Below, piece after piece: positions 46,766 to 55,630 of a DNA stretch of 64,000 bases. A model generated the notes under the pieces. That model did not search any database and was not told the DNA's origin. It saw only the letters and a program-made list of their open reading frames with translations. Position 1 is the stretch's first letter; each line of letters starts with the position of its first letter. Source of the DNA: Catellatospora citrea (lineage in GTDB: Bacteria; Actinomycetota; Actinomycetes; Mycobacteriales; Micromonosporaceae); NCBI RefSeq assembly GCF_003610235.1, contig NZ_RAPR01000001.1:7502001-7566000 (forward strand), written 5' to 3'. A program made the translations under genes and the position numbers.

Positions 46766-47977
46766 GTGACGGAAGAGTTCTTTCTCGCGTTCGGCGACGA
46801 GCAGGCGCCGCATCGGCCCCGCCGTCAGGCGCAGCGGCCGAACCGGCGCAAGCGCCGCAAGCGCCGCCGCCGCACCGGTCTGGCGGTGGTCCTGACGCTG
46901 CTGCTGCTCGGCGGCGCGGGCGCCGGGTTGTATCTCGGCTACGACAAGCTCAAGGGATACCTCAGCACGCCGGATTACACCTCCACGGCCGGCACGGCCG
47001 AGGTGACGCTGGAGATCCCGGAGCAGGCGACCGGCGGCCAGATGGCCAAGCTGCTCAAGGCCAAGGACGTGATCGCGAGCGAGCAGGCGTTCCTCGACGC
47101 GTGGGAGGCCAATCCGAAGGCCGCGAAGATCCAGCCGGGGCACTACAAGCTGCGGCTGCGGCTCAGCGCGGCCGACGCCATCACCATGCTGCTCGATCCG
47201 GCCCGGCGCGTGGTCAAGGGGATCACGATCCCCGAGGGGCGGTCCTCGTTCGGGATCTACAAGCTGCTGGCCGAGAAGCTGGGCATCCCGGAGGCGGAGT
47301 TCAAGGCCGCGGGCCAGGACCCGGTGAAGCTGGGGGTGCCGGCGTCCTGGTTCGACCGGGACGGCCGGAAGGTCACCAAGTCGATCGAGGGCTTCCTGTT
47401 CCCGGACACCTACGAGTTCCCGCCCGACGTCACCGCGCAGTCCGCGCTGAAGCTGATGGTGCAGCGCTTCCTGGCCGTCACCGGCGAGCTGAAGTTCGCC
47501 GAGAACGTGCGGTCAGGGCTGAAGACGACGCCCTACGAGATGCTGATCATCGCCTCGCTGGCGCAGGCGGAGTCGGGCACCCTGGCCGACCTGCCGAAGG
47601 TGGCCCGGGTCGCCTACAACCGGATCTTCCGGCCGAAGACGGGCGTGTGCACCTGCCTCGAGATGGACGTGACCATCAACTACTGGTTCGAGACCAAGGG
47701 CAAGCCGATCAAGGGGTCGGGGCAGATGACCTCGGCCGAGATGAACGACAAGAGCAACCCGTACAACCACAACGTGCTGTTCCTGCCCACGCCGATCAAC
47801 AACCCCGGGCGGGCGGCGCTGGCGGGCGCGGCCAAGCCGGCCAAGGGCGACTGGTACTTCTTCGTCGCGGTCGACCAGCAGCGCAACTCGGCGTTCTCCT
47901 CGACGTACGCGCAGTTCTGCCAGGACAACGACACCGCGGTGCGCAACAAGGTGCTGGCCGAGAACTCCTGCGACTGA
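46766..47977 (+). CDS. endolytic murein transglycosylase MltG, paralogue 3
   Basis: This 403-aa protein starts at GTG 46766 (GGGGAGG upstream; start VTEEFFLAFGDE parallels paralogue 2). A basic cytosolic segment (RPNRRKRRKRRRR), one helix (about 34-56), a LysM-like stretch and the MltG domain with catalytic Glu 269 (IASLAQAES) follow. The groove motif is CTCLEMDVTINYW and the end is NSCD. It diverges more than the other two in the loop after the active site. It lies on the far side of aroE from its paralogues, so either aroE was enclosed by duplication or the copy moved. Confidence 0.91.
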   Translation: MTEEFFLAFGDEQAPHRPRRQAQRPNRRKRRKRRRRTGLAVVLTLLLLGGAGAGLYLGYDKLKGYLSTPDYTSTAGTAEVTLEIPEQATGGQMAKLLKAKDVIASEQAFLDAWEANPKAAKIQPGHYKLRLRLSAADAITMLLDPARRVVKGITIPEGRSSFGIYKLLAEKLGIPEAEFKAAGQDPVKLGVPASWFDRDGRKVTKSIEGFLFPDTYEFPPDVTAQSALKLMVQRFLAVTGELKFAENVRSGLKTTPYEMLIIASLAQAESGTLADLPKVARVAYNRIFRPKTGVCTCLEMDVTINYWFETKGKPIKGSGQMTSAEMNDKSNPYNHNVLFLPTPINNPGRAALAGAAKPAKGDWYFFVAVDQQRNSAFSSTYAQFCQDNDTAVRNKVLAENSCD

Positions 47978-47984
47978 AGGGGAC

Positions 47985-48030
47985 CGGTGCGGTGACATCG
48001 CGGTGAATTCGCCCGGATGTCACCGCACCG
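47985..48030 (+). terminator. terminator after mltG paralogue 3
   Basis: CGGTGCGGTGACATC (47985-47999) and GATGTCACCGCACCG (48016-48030) form a perfect 15-bp stem with a 16-base loop, starting 7 bases after the stop codon. Confidence 0.78.
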
Positions 48031-48095
48031 TCGATCACCGGCCGCCCGCGGCCGCTGGACTCCTCCCGACGCAACTGTGCATGGAGGAGTAGACG

Positions 48096-49214
48096 ATGGA
48101 CCGACGTGACCTTTTCCTCGCCGGGGCGCTGGGCGCCGCGGTGGCGACGCCCGCGCTCATCGGCGTGCCCGCGTGGGCGTCCGGCGACGACCGTGACAAT
48201 GGACCGATGCGTGACCATGACCGGGGCCGTCCGCTGGTGGTCGGGCACCGGGGCGCCAGCGGCTACCGGCCCGAGCACACTCTCGCCTCCTACGAGCTGG
48301 CGGCCCGGATGGGCGCCGACTTCATCGAGCCCGACCTGGTCAGCACCCGCGACGGTGTGCTGGTGGCCCGGCACGAGAACGAGATCTCGGGGACCACCGA
48401 CGTCGCCGCGCGGACCGAGTTCGCGAGCCGCCGGGTCGCCAAGACGATCGACGGCGTGACGGTGACCGGCTGGTTCACCGAGGACTTCACCCTGGCCGAG
48501 CTGAAGACGCTGCGGGCCGTGGAGCGGCTGCCCGCGGTGCGCCAGCGCAGCACGGTCTACAACGGCCTGTTCGAGGTGCCCACCTTCACCGAGGTGCTGC
48601 AGCTGCGCGAGCGGCTGTCCAAGGAGCTGCGCCGCGAGATCGGCGTCTACCCGGAGACCAAGCACCCGACCTACTTCCAGAACATCGGGCTGCCGCTGGA
48701 GCGCCCGCTGGTGGCGGCGCTGCGCCGGGAGGGCCTGGACCGCCGGGACGCGCCGGTGTTCGTGCAGTCCTTCGAGGCCGCGAACCTGCGCGAGCTGCGC
48801 TCGGCGCACCGGGTCAAGGCGCCGCTGGTGTTCCTGGCCGGCGCGGGCAACCCGTTCAACGACCCGCGCTCGTACGCCGAGTACCTGAGCCCGGCGGGCC
48901 TGTCCGGCCTGGCCGACGTGGTCAACGGGATCGGCCCGGACAAGGGCCTGGTCATCCCGCGGGCGGCCGACGGCTCGCTGGCCGCGCCGACGTCCTTGAT
49001 CGCCGACGCGCACCGCGAGGGCCTCAAGGTGCACCCGTACACCTTCCGCGCGGAGAACCAGTTCCTGCCGGTGAACCTGCGCAACGGCGCGGTGCCCACC
49101 GAGTACGGCCGGATCCTCGACGAGCTGGCGGCATACCTGGCCGCGGGCGTGGACGGCTTCTTCACCGACAACCCGGACCTGGGCGTACTCGCCCGCGCGC
49201 TGCACCGGGCCTGA
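48096..49214 (+). CDS. secreted glycerophosphodiester phosphodiesterase
   Basis: The enzyme hydrolyses deacylated phospholipids to glycerol-3-phosphate and an alcohol, a phosphate or carbon scavenging step. This 372-aa protein has an N-terminal signal with twin Arg (MDRRDLFLAGALGAAVATPA), compatible with Tat export. The GDPD barrel begins VVGHRGASGYRPEHTLASYE (His/Arg/Glu), then IEPDLVSTRDGVLVARHE with the metal-binding Glu-x-Asp and His. The length and the internal insert (residues about 75-150) fit the GlpQ-type subgroup. Confidence 0.9.
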   Translation: MDRRDLFLAGALGAAVATPALIGVPAWASGDDRDNGPMRDHDRGRPLVVGHRGASGYRPEHTLASYELAARMGADFIEPDLVSTRDGVLVARHENEISGTTDVAARTEFASRRVAKTIDGVTVTGWFTEDFTLAELKTLRAVERLPAVRQRSTVYNGLFEVPTFTEVLQLRERLSKELRREIGVYPETKHPTYFQNIGLPLERPLVAALRREGLDRRDAPVFVQSFEAANLRELRSAHRVKAPLVFLAGAGNPFNDPRSYAEYLSPAGLSGLADVVNGIGPDKGLVIPRAADGSLAAPTSLIADAHREGLKVHPYTFRAENQFLPVNLRNGAVPTEYGRILDELAAYLAAGVDGFFTDNPDLGVLARALHRA

Positions 49215-49220
49215 TCCGGC

Positions 49221-49263
49221 GCGCACGGCCACCGGACCGCGAAGCGCCACGGTGGCCGTGCGC
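49221..49263 (+). terminator. terminator after the GDPD gene
   Basis: GCGCACGGCCACCG (49221-49234) and CGGTGGCCGTGCGC (49250-49263) form a perfect 14-bp stem with a 15-base loop, followed by ATTCT. The AT-rich stretch after it (49264-49318, with TACTCT at 49312-49317) probably holds the promoter of the next gene. Confidence 0.8.
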
Positions 49264-49358
49264 ATTCTAGAGATATCAGCGTGTTTAGTCCTTAATATCC
49301 GATTTTCCTGGATACTCTGGCGCGGTTGTCCGTCGTCGAGTCAGCCGGGAGTTACGAG

Positions 49359-51440
49359 ATGAGCGCGCGCAGGGTCGCCGTGGCCGGTGAGGTGGCGCTC
49401 GCCATCGTGGTGATCGTCGTCGCCGGGCTGGTGTCGTTCGTGAACCCGGCGAGCCCGGCCGCGATGGCGTCGATCCCGCCGCTCGCCCCCGAGATCAGCG
49501 AGCCGTCCGTCGACGGGCAGCTGCTCAACGGCGCGGACGTGCACATGGAGGCGCAGCCCTTCGCCGATCCGGACGTACGCGACGAGCACTTCTGCAGCGA
49601 CTGGGAGATCTGGTCGGCCGCCCCGGAGCCGGTGGAACAGGTGTGGAGCGCGCCCTGCGTGCACGGGGCCGCGCGCCTGCACACCCACCTGGGCAACGGC
49701 AAGTTCACCGGGTCGCTGGCCGGCAAGGCGGAGCTGCCGCCCGGCCGCACGTTCGAGGTGCGCTCGCGCTTCCGCTCGTCCTCGGCGGACCCGGCCACCC
49801 AGTGGAGCCCGTACTCGATCCGCACCTTCCAGACCGACGTGCAGCTGGAGCCGCTGCCCGGCGCGCCGCAGTGGCGCGCCCTGCAGGACGGCTACGTGGT
49901 GGAGGAGGTCGCGTCCGGGTTCGCGCTGCCCGTGGGCATCGCGATGGCAGCGGCTCACCCGAACGCCCCGGACGCACCGCGCTTCTACGTCAACGAGCTC
50001 TACGGCCAGATCAAGGTGGTCCGGGGCGACTTCAGCGTCGCGACGTACGCCAGGAATCTGTTGAACTTCGACCCGACCGACAAGTTCCCCGGCGACGGCG
50101 AGCTGGGGCTGGGCGGCATCGTGGTGGAGCCGGAGTCCGGCGACCTGTTCGCCTCGATGGTCTACAAGGCGGGCAGCAAGCTCTACCCGAAGGTGGTCCG
50201 GATCACCAGCTCGGACGACGGCATGACCGGCACCGGCGTGAAGACCATCCTGGACATGAAGGGCGAGGACATGGTGGCCTCGCACCAGATCTCCAACCTC
50301 ACCATCGGCCCCGACGGCAAGCTGTACGTGCACGTCGCCGACGCGTTCGAGCCCAAGACGGCCAAGGACAAGAACTCCTTCCGGGGCAAGGTGCTGCGGG
50401 TCAACCTCGACGGCAGCGCCCCCGAGGACAACCCGTTCTACGACGCCAAGGACGGGATCAAGGCCAAGGACTACATCTTCGCGCTCGGCTTCCGCAACCC
50501 GTTCGGCGGCGCGTGGCGGGCCGCCGACGGCCAGCACTACTCGGTGGAGAACGGCCCGTCGATGGACCGGTTCGCCCGCGTCACCCGGGGCACCGACTTC
50601 GGCTGGTACGTCGGCGACAGCGCGATGAAGAACAAGGCGCTCTACAACTGGACGGTCGCGCACGCCCCGGTCGGCATCACCTTCGTGCAGGAGGAGGGCG
50701 GCCAGGGCGCGGGCTTCCCGAAGGAGGTGTACGGCAACGCCTACATCTCCGAGAGCGGCCCCACCTACGCCTCCGGCCCGCAGGTGCGCGGCAAGCGCAT
50801 CGTGATGTTCGCCTTCGACGACAAGGGCAAGGCCACCGGCCCCAAGACGCTGATCGAGTACAACGGCAACGGCAAGTCCACCGTCGCCGGGCTCGCCGCG
50901 GGCGCGGACGGGCTGTACTTCAGCGCGCTGTACCCCGACGACGTCAAGGACGGGCCGTACGCGGCCAAGTCGAAGATCTACCGGGTGCGCTACGCCGAGC
51001 AGGCCGGGGCCGCGCCCAAGACCAGCGGCGTGGACAAGAAGCTGTGCACCGACGACGAGCTGAAGGTCACCGCCGCGCCCGCTAAGACGACCGTGGCCCG
51101 CAAGAGCCCGCTCAACATCACGCTCAAGGTGCAGAACACGGCCAAGCGCTCGTGCACCCGCGACGTCGGCGCCGACCTGCAGGAGCTGCAGCTGCTGCGC
51201 GACGGCGAGAAGGTCTGGTCCTCCGACGACTGCGGCCCGCTGCACGGCAACCAGGTGGTCCGCTTCGGGCCGGGCCAGTCCCGCACCTACACCGTGACCT
51301 GGAACGGCAAGGCCAGCAACACCTGCGTGAAGAAGGGCCGCCGGGTGCCCGCCGGTCCGGCGCCGGCGGTCGGGCCGTACGAGATCGTGGCCCGTGTCGG
51401 CAGCGACCGCAGCGAACCCGTCACGATCAAACTGAAGTGA
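49359..51440 (+). CDS. membrane-anchored PQQ-dependent sugar dehydrogenase-like beta-propeller protein
   Basis: This 693-aa protein starts at ATG 49359 (GGGAG upstream; an in-frame TTG 33 bases earlier lacks one). An N-terminal helix (about 10-30) anchors an outer region: a 130-residue segment without clear family, then a six-bladed glucose/sorbosone dehydrogenase propeller (about 178-547; GFALPVGIAM, LGLGGIVVEPES, FALGFRNPFGGAWRAADG, TDFGWYVGD). The C-terminal immunoglobulin-like domain (about 560-693) carries a Cys set and resembles DUF4232/BsuPI-like folds. Known relatives oxidise aldose sugars with PQQ. Whether this one binds PQQ needs the His/Arg site, which I cannot place by eye with certainty. 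Confidence 0.78.
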   Translation: MSARRVAVAGEVALAIVVIVVAGLVSFVNPASPAAMASIPPLAPEISEPSVDGQLLNGADVHMEAQPFADPDVRDEHFCSDWEIWSAAPEPVEQVWSAPCVHGAARLHTHLGNGKFTGSLAGKAELPPGRTFEVRSRFRSSSADPATQWSPYSIRTFQTDVQLEPLPGAPQWRALQDGYVVEEVASGFALPVGIAMAAAHPNAPDAPRFYVNELYGQIKVVRGDFSVATYARNLLNFDPTDKFPGDGELGLGGIVVEPESGDLFASMVYKAGSKLYPKVVRITSSDDGMTGTGVKTILDMKGEDMVASHQISNLTIGPDGKLYVHVADAFEPKTAKDKNSFRGKVLRVNLDGSAPEDNPFYDAKDGIKAKDYIFALGFRNPFGGAWRAADGQHYSVENGPSMDRFARVTRGTDFGWYVGDSAMKNKALYNWTVAHAPVGITFVQEEGGQGAGFPKEVYGNAYISESGPTYASGPQVRGKRIVMFAFDDKGKATGPKTLIEYNGNGKSTVAGLAAGADGLYFSALYPDDVKDGPYAAKSKIYRVRYAEQAGAAPKTSGVDKKLCTDDELKVTAAPAKTTVARKSPLNITLKVQNTAKRSCTRDVGADLQELQLLRDGEKVWSSDDCGPLHGNQVVRFGPGQSRTYTVTWNGKASNTCVKKGRRVPAGPAPAVGPYEIVARVGSDRSEPVTIKLK

Positions 51441-51449
51441 CCGGACCGT

Positions 51450-51486
51450 GGGACGAACCGGCCGCAGCTCACGTGAGCTGCGTCCC
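51450..51486. terminator. hairpin after the dehydrogenase gene
   Basis: GCAGCTCACGTGAGCTGC (51464-51481) is a perfect 18-base palindrome flanked by GGGAC and GTCCC, giving a longer interrupted stem directly after the stop codon. It is a likely terminator or RNA-end structure; there is no T-tract. Confidence 0.5.
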
Positions 51487-51549
51487 GTCTGGTGACACCG
51501 GCGGGGCGTGCCGGGCGAGCGGCCGGTGCGCCGTGACAGACTGGTGATC

Positions 51550-52728
51550 GTGTTGCGTTGGCTGACCGCAGGGGAGTCGCACGGGCAGGCGCTGGTCGCC
51601 GTGCTCGACGGCGTGCCCGCCGGAATCGAGATCACCAGTGACGAGATCGGCCACGAGCTGGCCCGCCGCCGCCTCGGCTACGGCCGCGGCGCGCGGATGG
51701 CCTTCGAGCGGGACGTGGTGACGATCCTCGGCGGCGTGCGGCACGGGCGCACCCTGGGCAGCCCGGTCGCGATCCAGGTCGGCAACTCCGAGTGGCCCAA
51801 GTGGCAGACCGTGATGTCCGCCGACCCGGTCGACCCGGACCTGCTGGCCGCGCAGGCCCGCAACGCCCCGCTGACCCGCCCCCGGCCCGGCCACGCCGAC
51901 CTGGCAGGCATGCAGAAGTACGGCCACGACGACGCCCGGCCCATCCTGGAGCGCGCCAGCGCCCGGGAGACCGCGGCCCGCGTCGCCGTCGGCACCGTGG
52001 CCAAGGCCCTCATCAAGCAGGCGCTCGGCATGGACGTGCTGTCCCACGTGGTGGAGCTGGGCTCCGTGGCGGCCAAGTCCGGCCTGGTGCCGGTGCCCGG
52101 CGACACCGAGCGCATCGACGCCGACCCGCTGCGCTGCCTGGACCCGCAGGCCAGCGAGCGCATGGTGGCCGAGGTCGACGCGGCCAAGCGCGACGCCGAC
52201 ACCCTCGGCGGCATCGTCGAGGTGCTCGTCTACGGCGTCCCGCCGGGCCTGGGCACGCACACCCAGTGGGACCGCAAGCTCGACGCCCGCATCGCCACCG
52301 CGCTCATGTCCATCCAGGCCATCAAGGGCGTGGAGATCGGCGACGCGTTCACCCAGGCCCGCTCGCGCGGCTCGGTCGCGCACGACGAGATCGTGCCGAC
52401 GCCCGACGGCGTGAAGCGGATCACCGACCGGGCAGGCGGCCTGGAGGGCGGCATGACCTCCGGCGAGCCGCTGCGGGTGCGCGCCGCGATGAAGCCGATC
52501 TCGTCGCTGAACCGCGCGCTGTCCACCGTGGACGTCACCACCGGCGAGGTCGCCACCGCCATCAACCAGCGCTCCGACGTGTGCGCGGTGCCCGCGGCGG
52601 CGGTCGTCGCCGAGGCGATGATGGCGCTGGTGCTGGCCGAGGCCGCGACGGAGAAGTTCGGCGGCGACTCGGTCACCGAGATCCGGCGCAACCTCGCCGG
52701 CTACCTGGACAACCTGCTGATCCGCTGA
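51550..52728 (+). CDS. aroC: chorismate synthase
   Basis: This last enzyme of the shikimate pathway makes chorismate from EPSP using reduced FMN. The 392-aa protein begins [21 protein letters not shown] (first signature), with [17 protein letters not shown] and the third signature [20 protein letters not shown] 51550 gives the usual N-terminus. It is the first gene of aroC-aroK-aroB-aroQ, transcribed as a unit. Confidence 0.96.
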   Translation: MLRWLTAGESHGQALVAVLDGVPAGIEITSDEIGHELARRRLGYGRGARMAFERDVVTILGGVRHGRTLGSPVAIQVGNSEWPKWQTVMSADPVDPDLLAAQARNAPLTRPRPGHADLAGMQKYGHDDARPILERASARETAARVAVGTVAKALIKQALGMDVLSHVVELGSVAAKSGLVPVPGDTERIDADPLRCLDPQASERMVAEVDAAKRDADTLGGIVEVLVYGVPPGLGTHTQWDRKLDARIATALMSIQAIKGVEIGDAFTQARSRGSVAHDEIVPTPDGVKRITDRAGGLEGGMTSGEPLRVRAAMKPISSLNRALSTVDVTTGEVATAINQRSDVCAVPAAAVVAEAMMALVLAEAATEKFGGDSVTEIRRNLAGYLDNLLIR

Positions 52729-52776
52729 CAGACCGCCGTGCCCCGCGCCGCGGTGCGGGCAGGGGAGGGGAAGACC

Positions 52777-53283
52777 GTGAGCAAGCCGTTGTGCGTCCTG
52801 GTCGGCGCGCCCGGGGCGGGCAAGTCCACCGTCGGGCGACTGCTGGCGCAGGCCTACGGGGTGCCGTTCCGCGACACCGACGCCGACGTGGAGGCCATCG
52901 CCGGCAAGCCCATCTCGGAGATCTTCATCGACGAGGGCGAGCCGCACTTCCGGGCCATGGAGACGGCCGCGGTCGCGGCCGCGCTGGCCGAGCACGAAGG
53001 CGTGCTGGCGCTGGGCGGCGGCGCGGTGCTCGCCGAGGACAACCGGGCCCTGCTGGCCGGGCACACCGTGGTCTACCTGAGCGTCGACCTGTCCGACGCG
53101 GCGTCGCGGGTCGGGCTGGGCCAGGGCCGGCCGCTGCTGAACTTCAACCCGCGGGCCACCCTGCGCTTCCTGCTCGACCAGCGGCGGCCGCTCTACCAGG
53201 AGGTCGCCGTGCACACCGTGGTCACCGACGGGCGCACCCCGGAGGAGATCACCGCCGAGCTCGTCGAGCTGCTGAAGGGCTGA
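52777..53283 (+). CDS. aroK: shikimate kinase
   Basis: The enzyme phosphorylates shikimate at O3 with ATP. In this 168-aa protein, P-loop GAPGAGKST lies near the N-terminus, with shikimate-binding FRDTDADVE and FRAMETAAV, GGGAVL and the lid Arg in GQGRPLL. GTG 52777 follows GGGGAGGGGAAG. The stop is one base from the aroB start. Confidence 0.94.
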   Translation: MSKPLCVLVGAPGAGKSTVGRLLAQAYGVPFRDTDADVEAIAGKPISEIFIDEGEPHFRAMETAAVAAALAEHEGVLALGGGAVLAEDNRALLAGHTVVYLSVDLSDAASRVGLGQGRPLLNFNPRATLRFLLDQRRPLYQEVAVHTVVTDGRTPEEITAELVELLKG

Positions 53284-53284
53284 C

Positions 53285-54361
53285 ATGTCCGAGCTGACCC
53301 GGATCGCCGTGGGCGGCGACCAGCCATACGACGTGCTGGTCGGGCCCGGCGTGCTCGCTGAACTGCCCGCTCTGGTCAAGGGCGCGGACCGGGCGGCGGT
53401 GCTGTACGCGCCGCCGGTGCGCGCGTACGCCGAGCAGGCCGCCGCGCACCTGGTCGACGCGCGGATCCAGCCCGTGATGATCGAGGTGCCCGACGCCGAG
53501 GCCGGCAAGACCATCGCGGTCGCCGAGCGCTGCTGGGACGAGCTGGGCCGGGCCTCGTTCACCCGCAACGACGTGGTGGTCGGGGTCGGCGGCGGCGCGG
53601 TCACCGACCTGGCCGGCTTCGTCGCCGCCTGCTGGCTGCGCGGGGTGCGCTGGGTGCCCGTCTCCACCAGCATCAACGGCATGGTCGACGCGGCCGTGGG
53701 CGGCAAGACCGGGGTGAACACCGCCGCGGGCAAGAACCTGGTCGGCGCGTTCTACCCGCCCGCCGGGGTGCTGTGCGCCACCGAGGCGCTGGCCACCCTG
53801 CCGGCCGCGCAGCTGCTGGCCGGCATGGCCGAGGTGGTCAAGGGCGGCTTCATCGCCGACCCGGTGATCCTCGACCTGGTCGAGGCCGACCCGGCGGCGG
53901 CCGTCGACCCGGCCGGGCCGGTGCTGCGCGAGCTGATCGAACGCAAGATCGCGGTGAAGGCCCACGTGGTCGGCGAGGACCTGCGCGAGTCCGGGCTGCG
54001 CGAGATCCTCAACTACGGCCACACCCTCGGCCACGCCATCGAGCGGCGCGAGCAGTATCGCTGGTCGCACGGGCACGCGGTGAGCGTCGGCCTGGTGTAC
54101 GCCGCCCGCCTGGGCGTGCTCACCGGCCGGCTCGACGAGGCCTCCGCCGCCCGCCACGCCGACCTCCTGCGCTCGCTGGGCCTGCCGGTGTCCTATCCCG
54201 CCGACGCCTGGGACGAGCTGCGCGCCACCATGTCGGTGGACAAGAAGGCCCGCGGCAGGGCGCTGCGCTTCGTGCTGCTGGACGGCATCGCCCGGCCGGT
54301 CACCGTGCCGATCGACGACGAGGCGCTGCTCGCGCAGGCCTACCGGGACATCGCCTCCTGA
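53285..54361 (+). CDS. aroB: 3-dehydroquinate synthase
   Basis: The enzyme turns DAHP into 3-dehydroquinate, using NAD and a divalent metal. This 358-aa protein has [19 protein letters not shown] (NAD loop), [21 protein letters not shown] and the metal-site His residues in [11 protein letters not shown] and [10 protein letters not shown]. Full length. It is placed between aroK and aroQ with almost no gaps. Confidence 0.95.
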   Translation: MSELTRIAVGGDQPYDVLVGPGVLAELPALVKGADRAAVLYAPPVRAYAEQAAAHLVDARIQPVMIEVPDAEAGKTIAVAERCWDELGRASFTRNDVVVGVGGGAVTDLAGFVAACWLRGVRWVPVSTSINGMVDAAVGGKTGVNTAAGKNLVGAFYPPAGVLCATEALATLPAAQLLAGMAEVVKGGFIADPVILDLVEADPAAAVDPAGPVLRELIERKIAVKAHVVGEDLRESGLREILNYGHTLGHAIERREQYRWSHGHAVSVGLVYAARLGVLTGRLDEASAARHADLLRSLGLPVSYPADAWDELRATMSVDKKARGRALRFVLLDGIARPVTVPIDDEALLAQAYRDIAS

Positions 54362-54372
54362 AGGAGACCGTC

Positions 54373-54807
54373 ATGAAGGTGTACGTGCTCAACGGGGTCA
54401 ACCTCGGCCGGCTCGGCACCCGCCAGGTCGACGTGTACGGCGTCACCACGTACGCGTCGCTGGTGGAGCTGTGCGAGAAGACGGGCGCGCTGCTCGGCCT
54501 GGACGTGGAGTGCCGCCAGACCGACCTGGAGGGCGAGCTGGTCGGCTGGCTGCACCAGGCCGCCGACGAGCACGCCGCGGTCGTCCTGAACCCCGGCGCC
54601 TGGAGCCACTACTCCTACGCCGTCCGCGACGCCTGCGCCATGCTCAACGCCCCCCTCATCGAGGTGCACATCTCGAACATCCACACCCGCGAGGAGTTCC
54701 GCCACCACTCGGTCGTCTCCGCCGTCGCCACCGGCGTCATCGCCGGCCTGGGCGTCGACGGCTACCGCCTGGCCCTCGAACACCTCTTCCACCGCCTCAC
54801 CGACTGA
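54373..54807 (+). CDS. aroQ: type II 3-dehydroquinate dehydratase
   Basis: The enzyme dehydrates 3-dehydroquinate to 3-dehydroshikimate and forms dodecamers. This 144-aa protein has [19 protein letters not shown] with the catalytic Arg and Tyr of the flexible loop, [16 protein letters not shown] with substrate Asn, and [17 protein letters not shown] with the catalytic His. ATG 54373 has AAGGAG upstream. It closes the aro operon and is followed by a family D palindrome. Confidence 0.95.
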   Translation: MKVYVLNGVNLGRLGTRQVDVYGVTTYASLVELCEKTGALLGLDVECRQTDLEGELVGWLHQAADEHAAVVLNPGAWSHYSYAVRDACAMLNAPLIEVHISNIHTREEFRHHSVVSAVATGVIAGLGVDGYRLALEHLFHRLTD

Positions 54808-54841
54808 CCCCCACCCCCGCCACCCCGTTGTCGCCCGTGGC

Positions 54842-54915
54842 GGCGATCTTGCGTGAACTGTGGGTGCGACACGGGTGAAACGGTCAAAAGGGCAACAGTT
54901 CGCGCAAGATCGTCG
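54842..54915. repeat. long palindromic repeat, family D, copy 1
   Basis: GGCGATCTTGCGTGAACTGT and, inverted, ACAGTTCGCGCAAGATCGTC form a stem of about 21 bases around a loop of about 35 bases. On the reverse strand both stem and loop are homologous to 58662-58750. It lies between the convergent aroQ and WhiA-like genes. Confidence 0.82.
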
Positions 54916-54927
54916 TGATCTTCGCGG

Positions 54928-55608
54928 TCAGCGCTGGCCGGTGGCTTCGGTGAGGAGCTGGTAGACCTGGGCGCGGCCGGTGACGCGGACCGGGTGGCCG
55001 CCCTCGCGGGGGCGGTCGACGGCGGCGGGCATGCCGAGGCGGGCGGCGGCGGCGACCAGCGTCTGCGCGGCGGCGGGGGAGCCGGCGCGCACCGTGAGCT
55101 GGCCGGCGTGCGCGTCGACGCCGCCGGTGAGCATCGCCATGCGCCACACGCCCAGCGCCGCCTGCCGCGACTCCGGCACGCCGGGGGCGGCGGCCAGCAG
55201 CTGGGTCCGGCTGCGCCAGGCCCCGGTCAGCGCCCGGGTGATCCGGTTGTACGCGCCCGCGGACACCTCGACGCGCAGCCCCTCCCGTTCGGTGCGGACC
55301 ACGTTCGCCCAGGTCAGTGTGGACAGCAGGCTGGCCAGCCGGGCGGCCGCGGCGGGGGAGGAGGTCTGTGCGATGGCGGTCGACGCCGCGGGCCGGTGCC
55401 AGCCGGAAGGCCGCAGCTCCTGCCAGCCGAAGGCCGCTTCCAGCAGCGGGAACGCCCCCAGCGGGGCCTGGGACAGGGCGCGGTCGAGCGGCGCCATCTC
55501 GGCCCGGGAGGCGTCCGCAGGCATGGTCGGCGTGCCCGGCGCGGCGCGGTAGGCGGGCTCCGCCGGGGCGGCGAGCGGGGGGAGGTCCGTGAGCAGGGTC
55601 GCTGACAT
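54928..55608 (-). CDS. orphan protein with a WhiA-like LAGLIDADG domain
   Basis: In this 226-aa cytosolic protein, residues about 90-222 line up by eye with the LAGLIDADG (homing-endonuclease-derived) half of the sporulation regulator WhiA. RVEVSAGAYNRITRALTG parallels WhiA's VVRVVAGGDQLARQTGL. ALGVWRMAMLTGG parallels AAWRGAFLAHG. SPAAAQTLVAAAARLG parallels PEAALALVGAARRL, and VRVTGRAQVYQLLTEA parallels VVVRDGDAIGALLTRL. The C-terminal helix-turn-helix of WhiA is absent. The N-terminal 90 residues are Pro/Ala-rich. ATG 55608 has GGAG upstream. It lies 22 bases after the substrate-binding lipoprotein gene and is probably in its operon. Function unknown. Confidence 0.65.
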   Translation of the reverse strand: MSATLLTDLPPLAAPAEPAYRAAPGTPTMPADASRAEMAPLDRALSQAPLGAFPLLEAAFGWQELRPSGWHRPAASTAIAQTSSPAAAARLASLLSTLTWANVVRTEREGLRVEVSAGAYNRITRALTGAWRSRTQLLAAAPGVPESRQAALGVWRMAMLTGGVDAHAGQLTVRAGSPAAAQTLVAAAARLGMPAAVDRPREGGHPVRVTGRAQVYQLLTEATGQR

Positions 55609-55630
55609 GGGACGGTCTCCTCTCAGGCGA

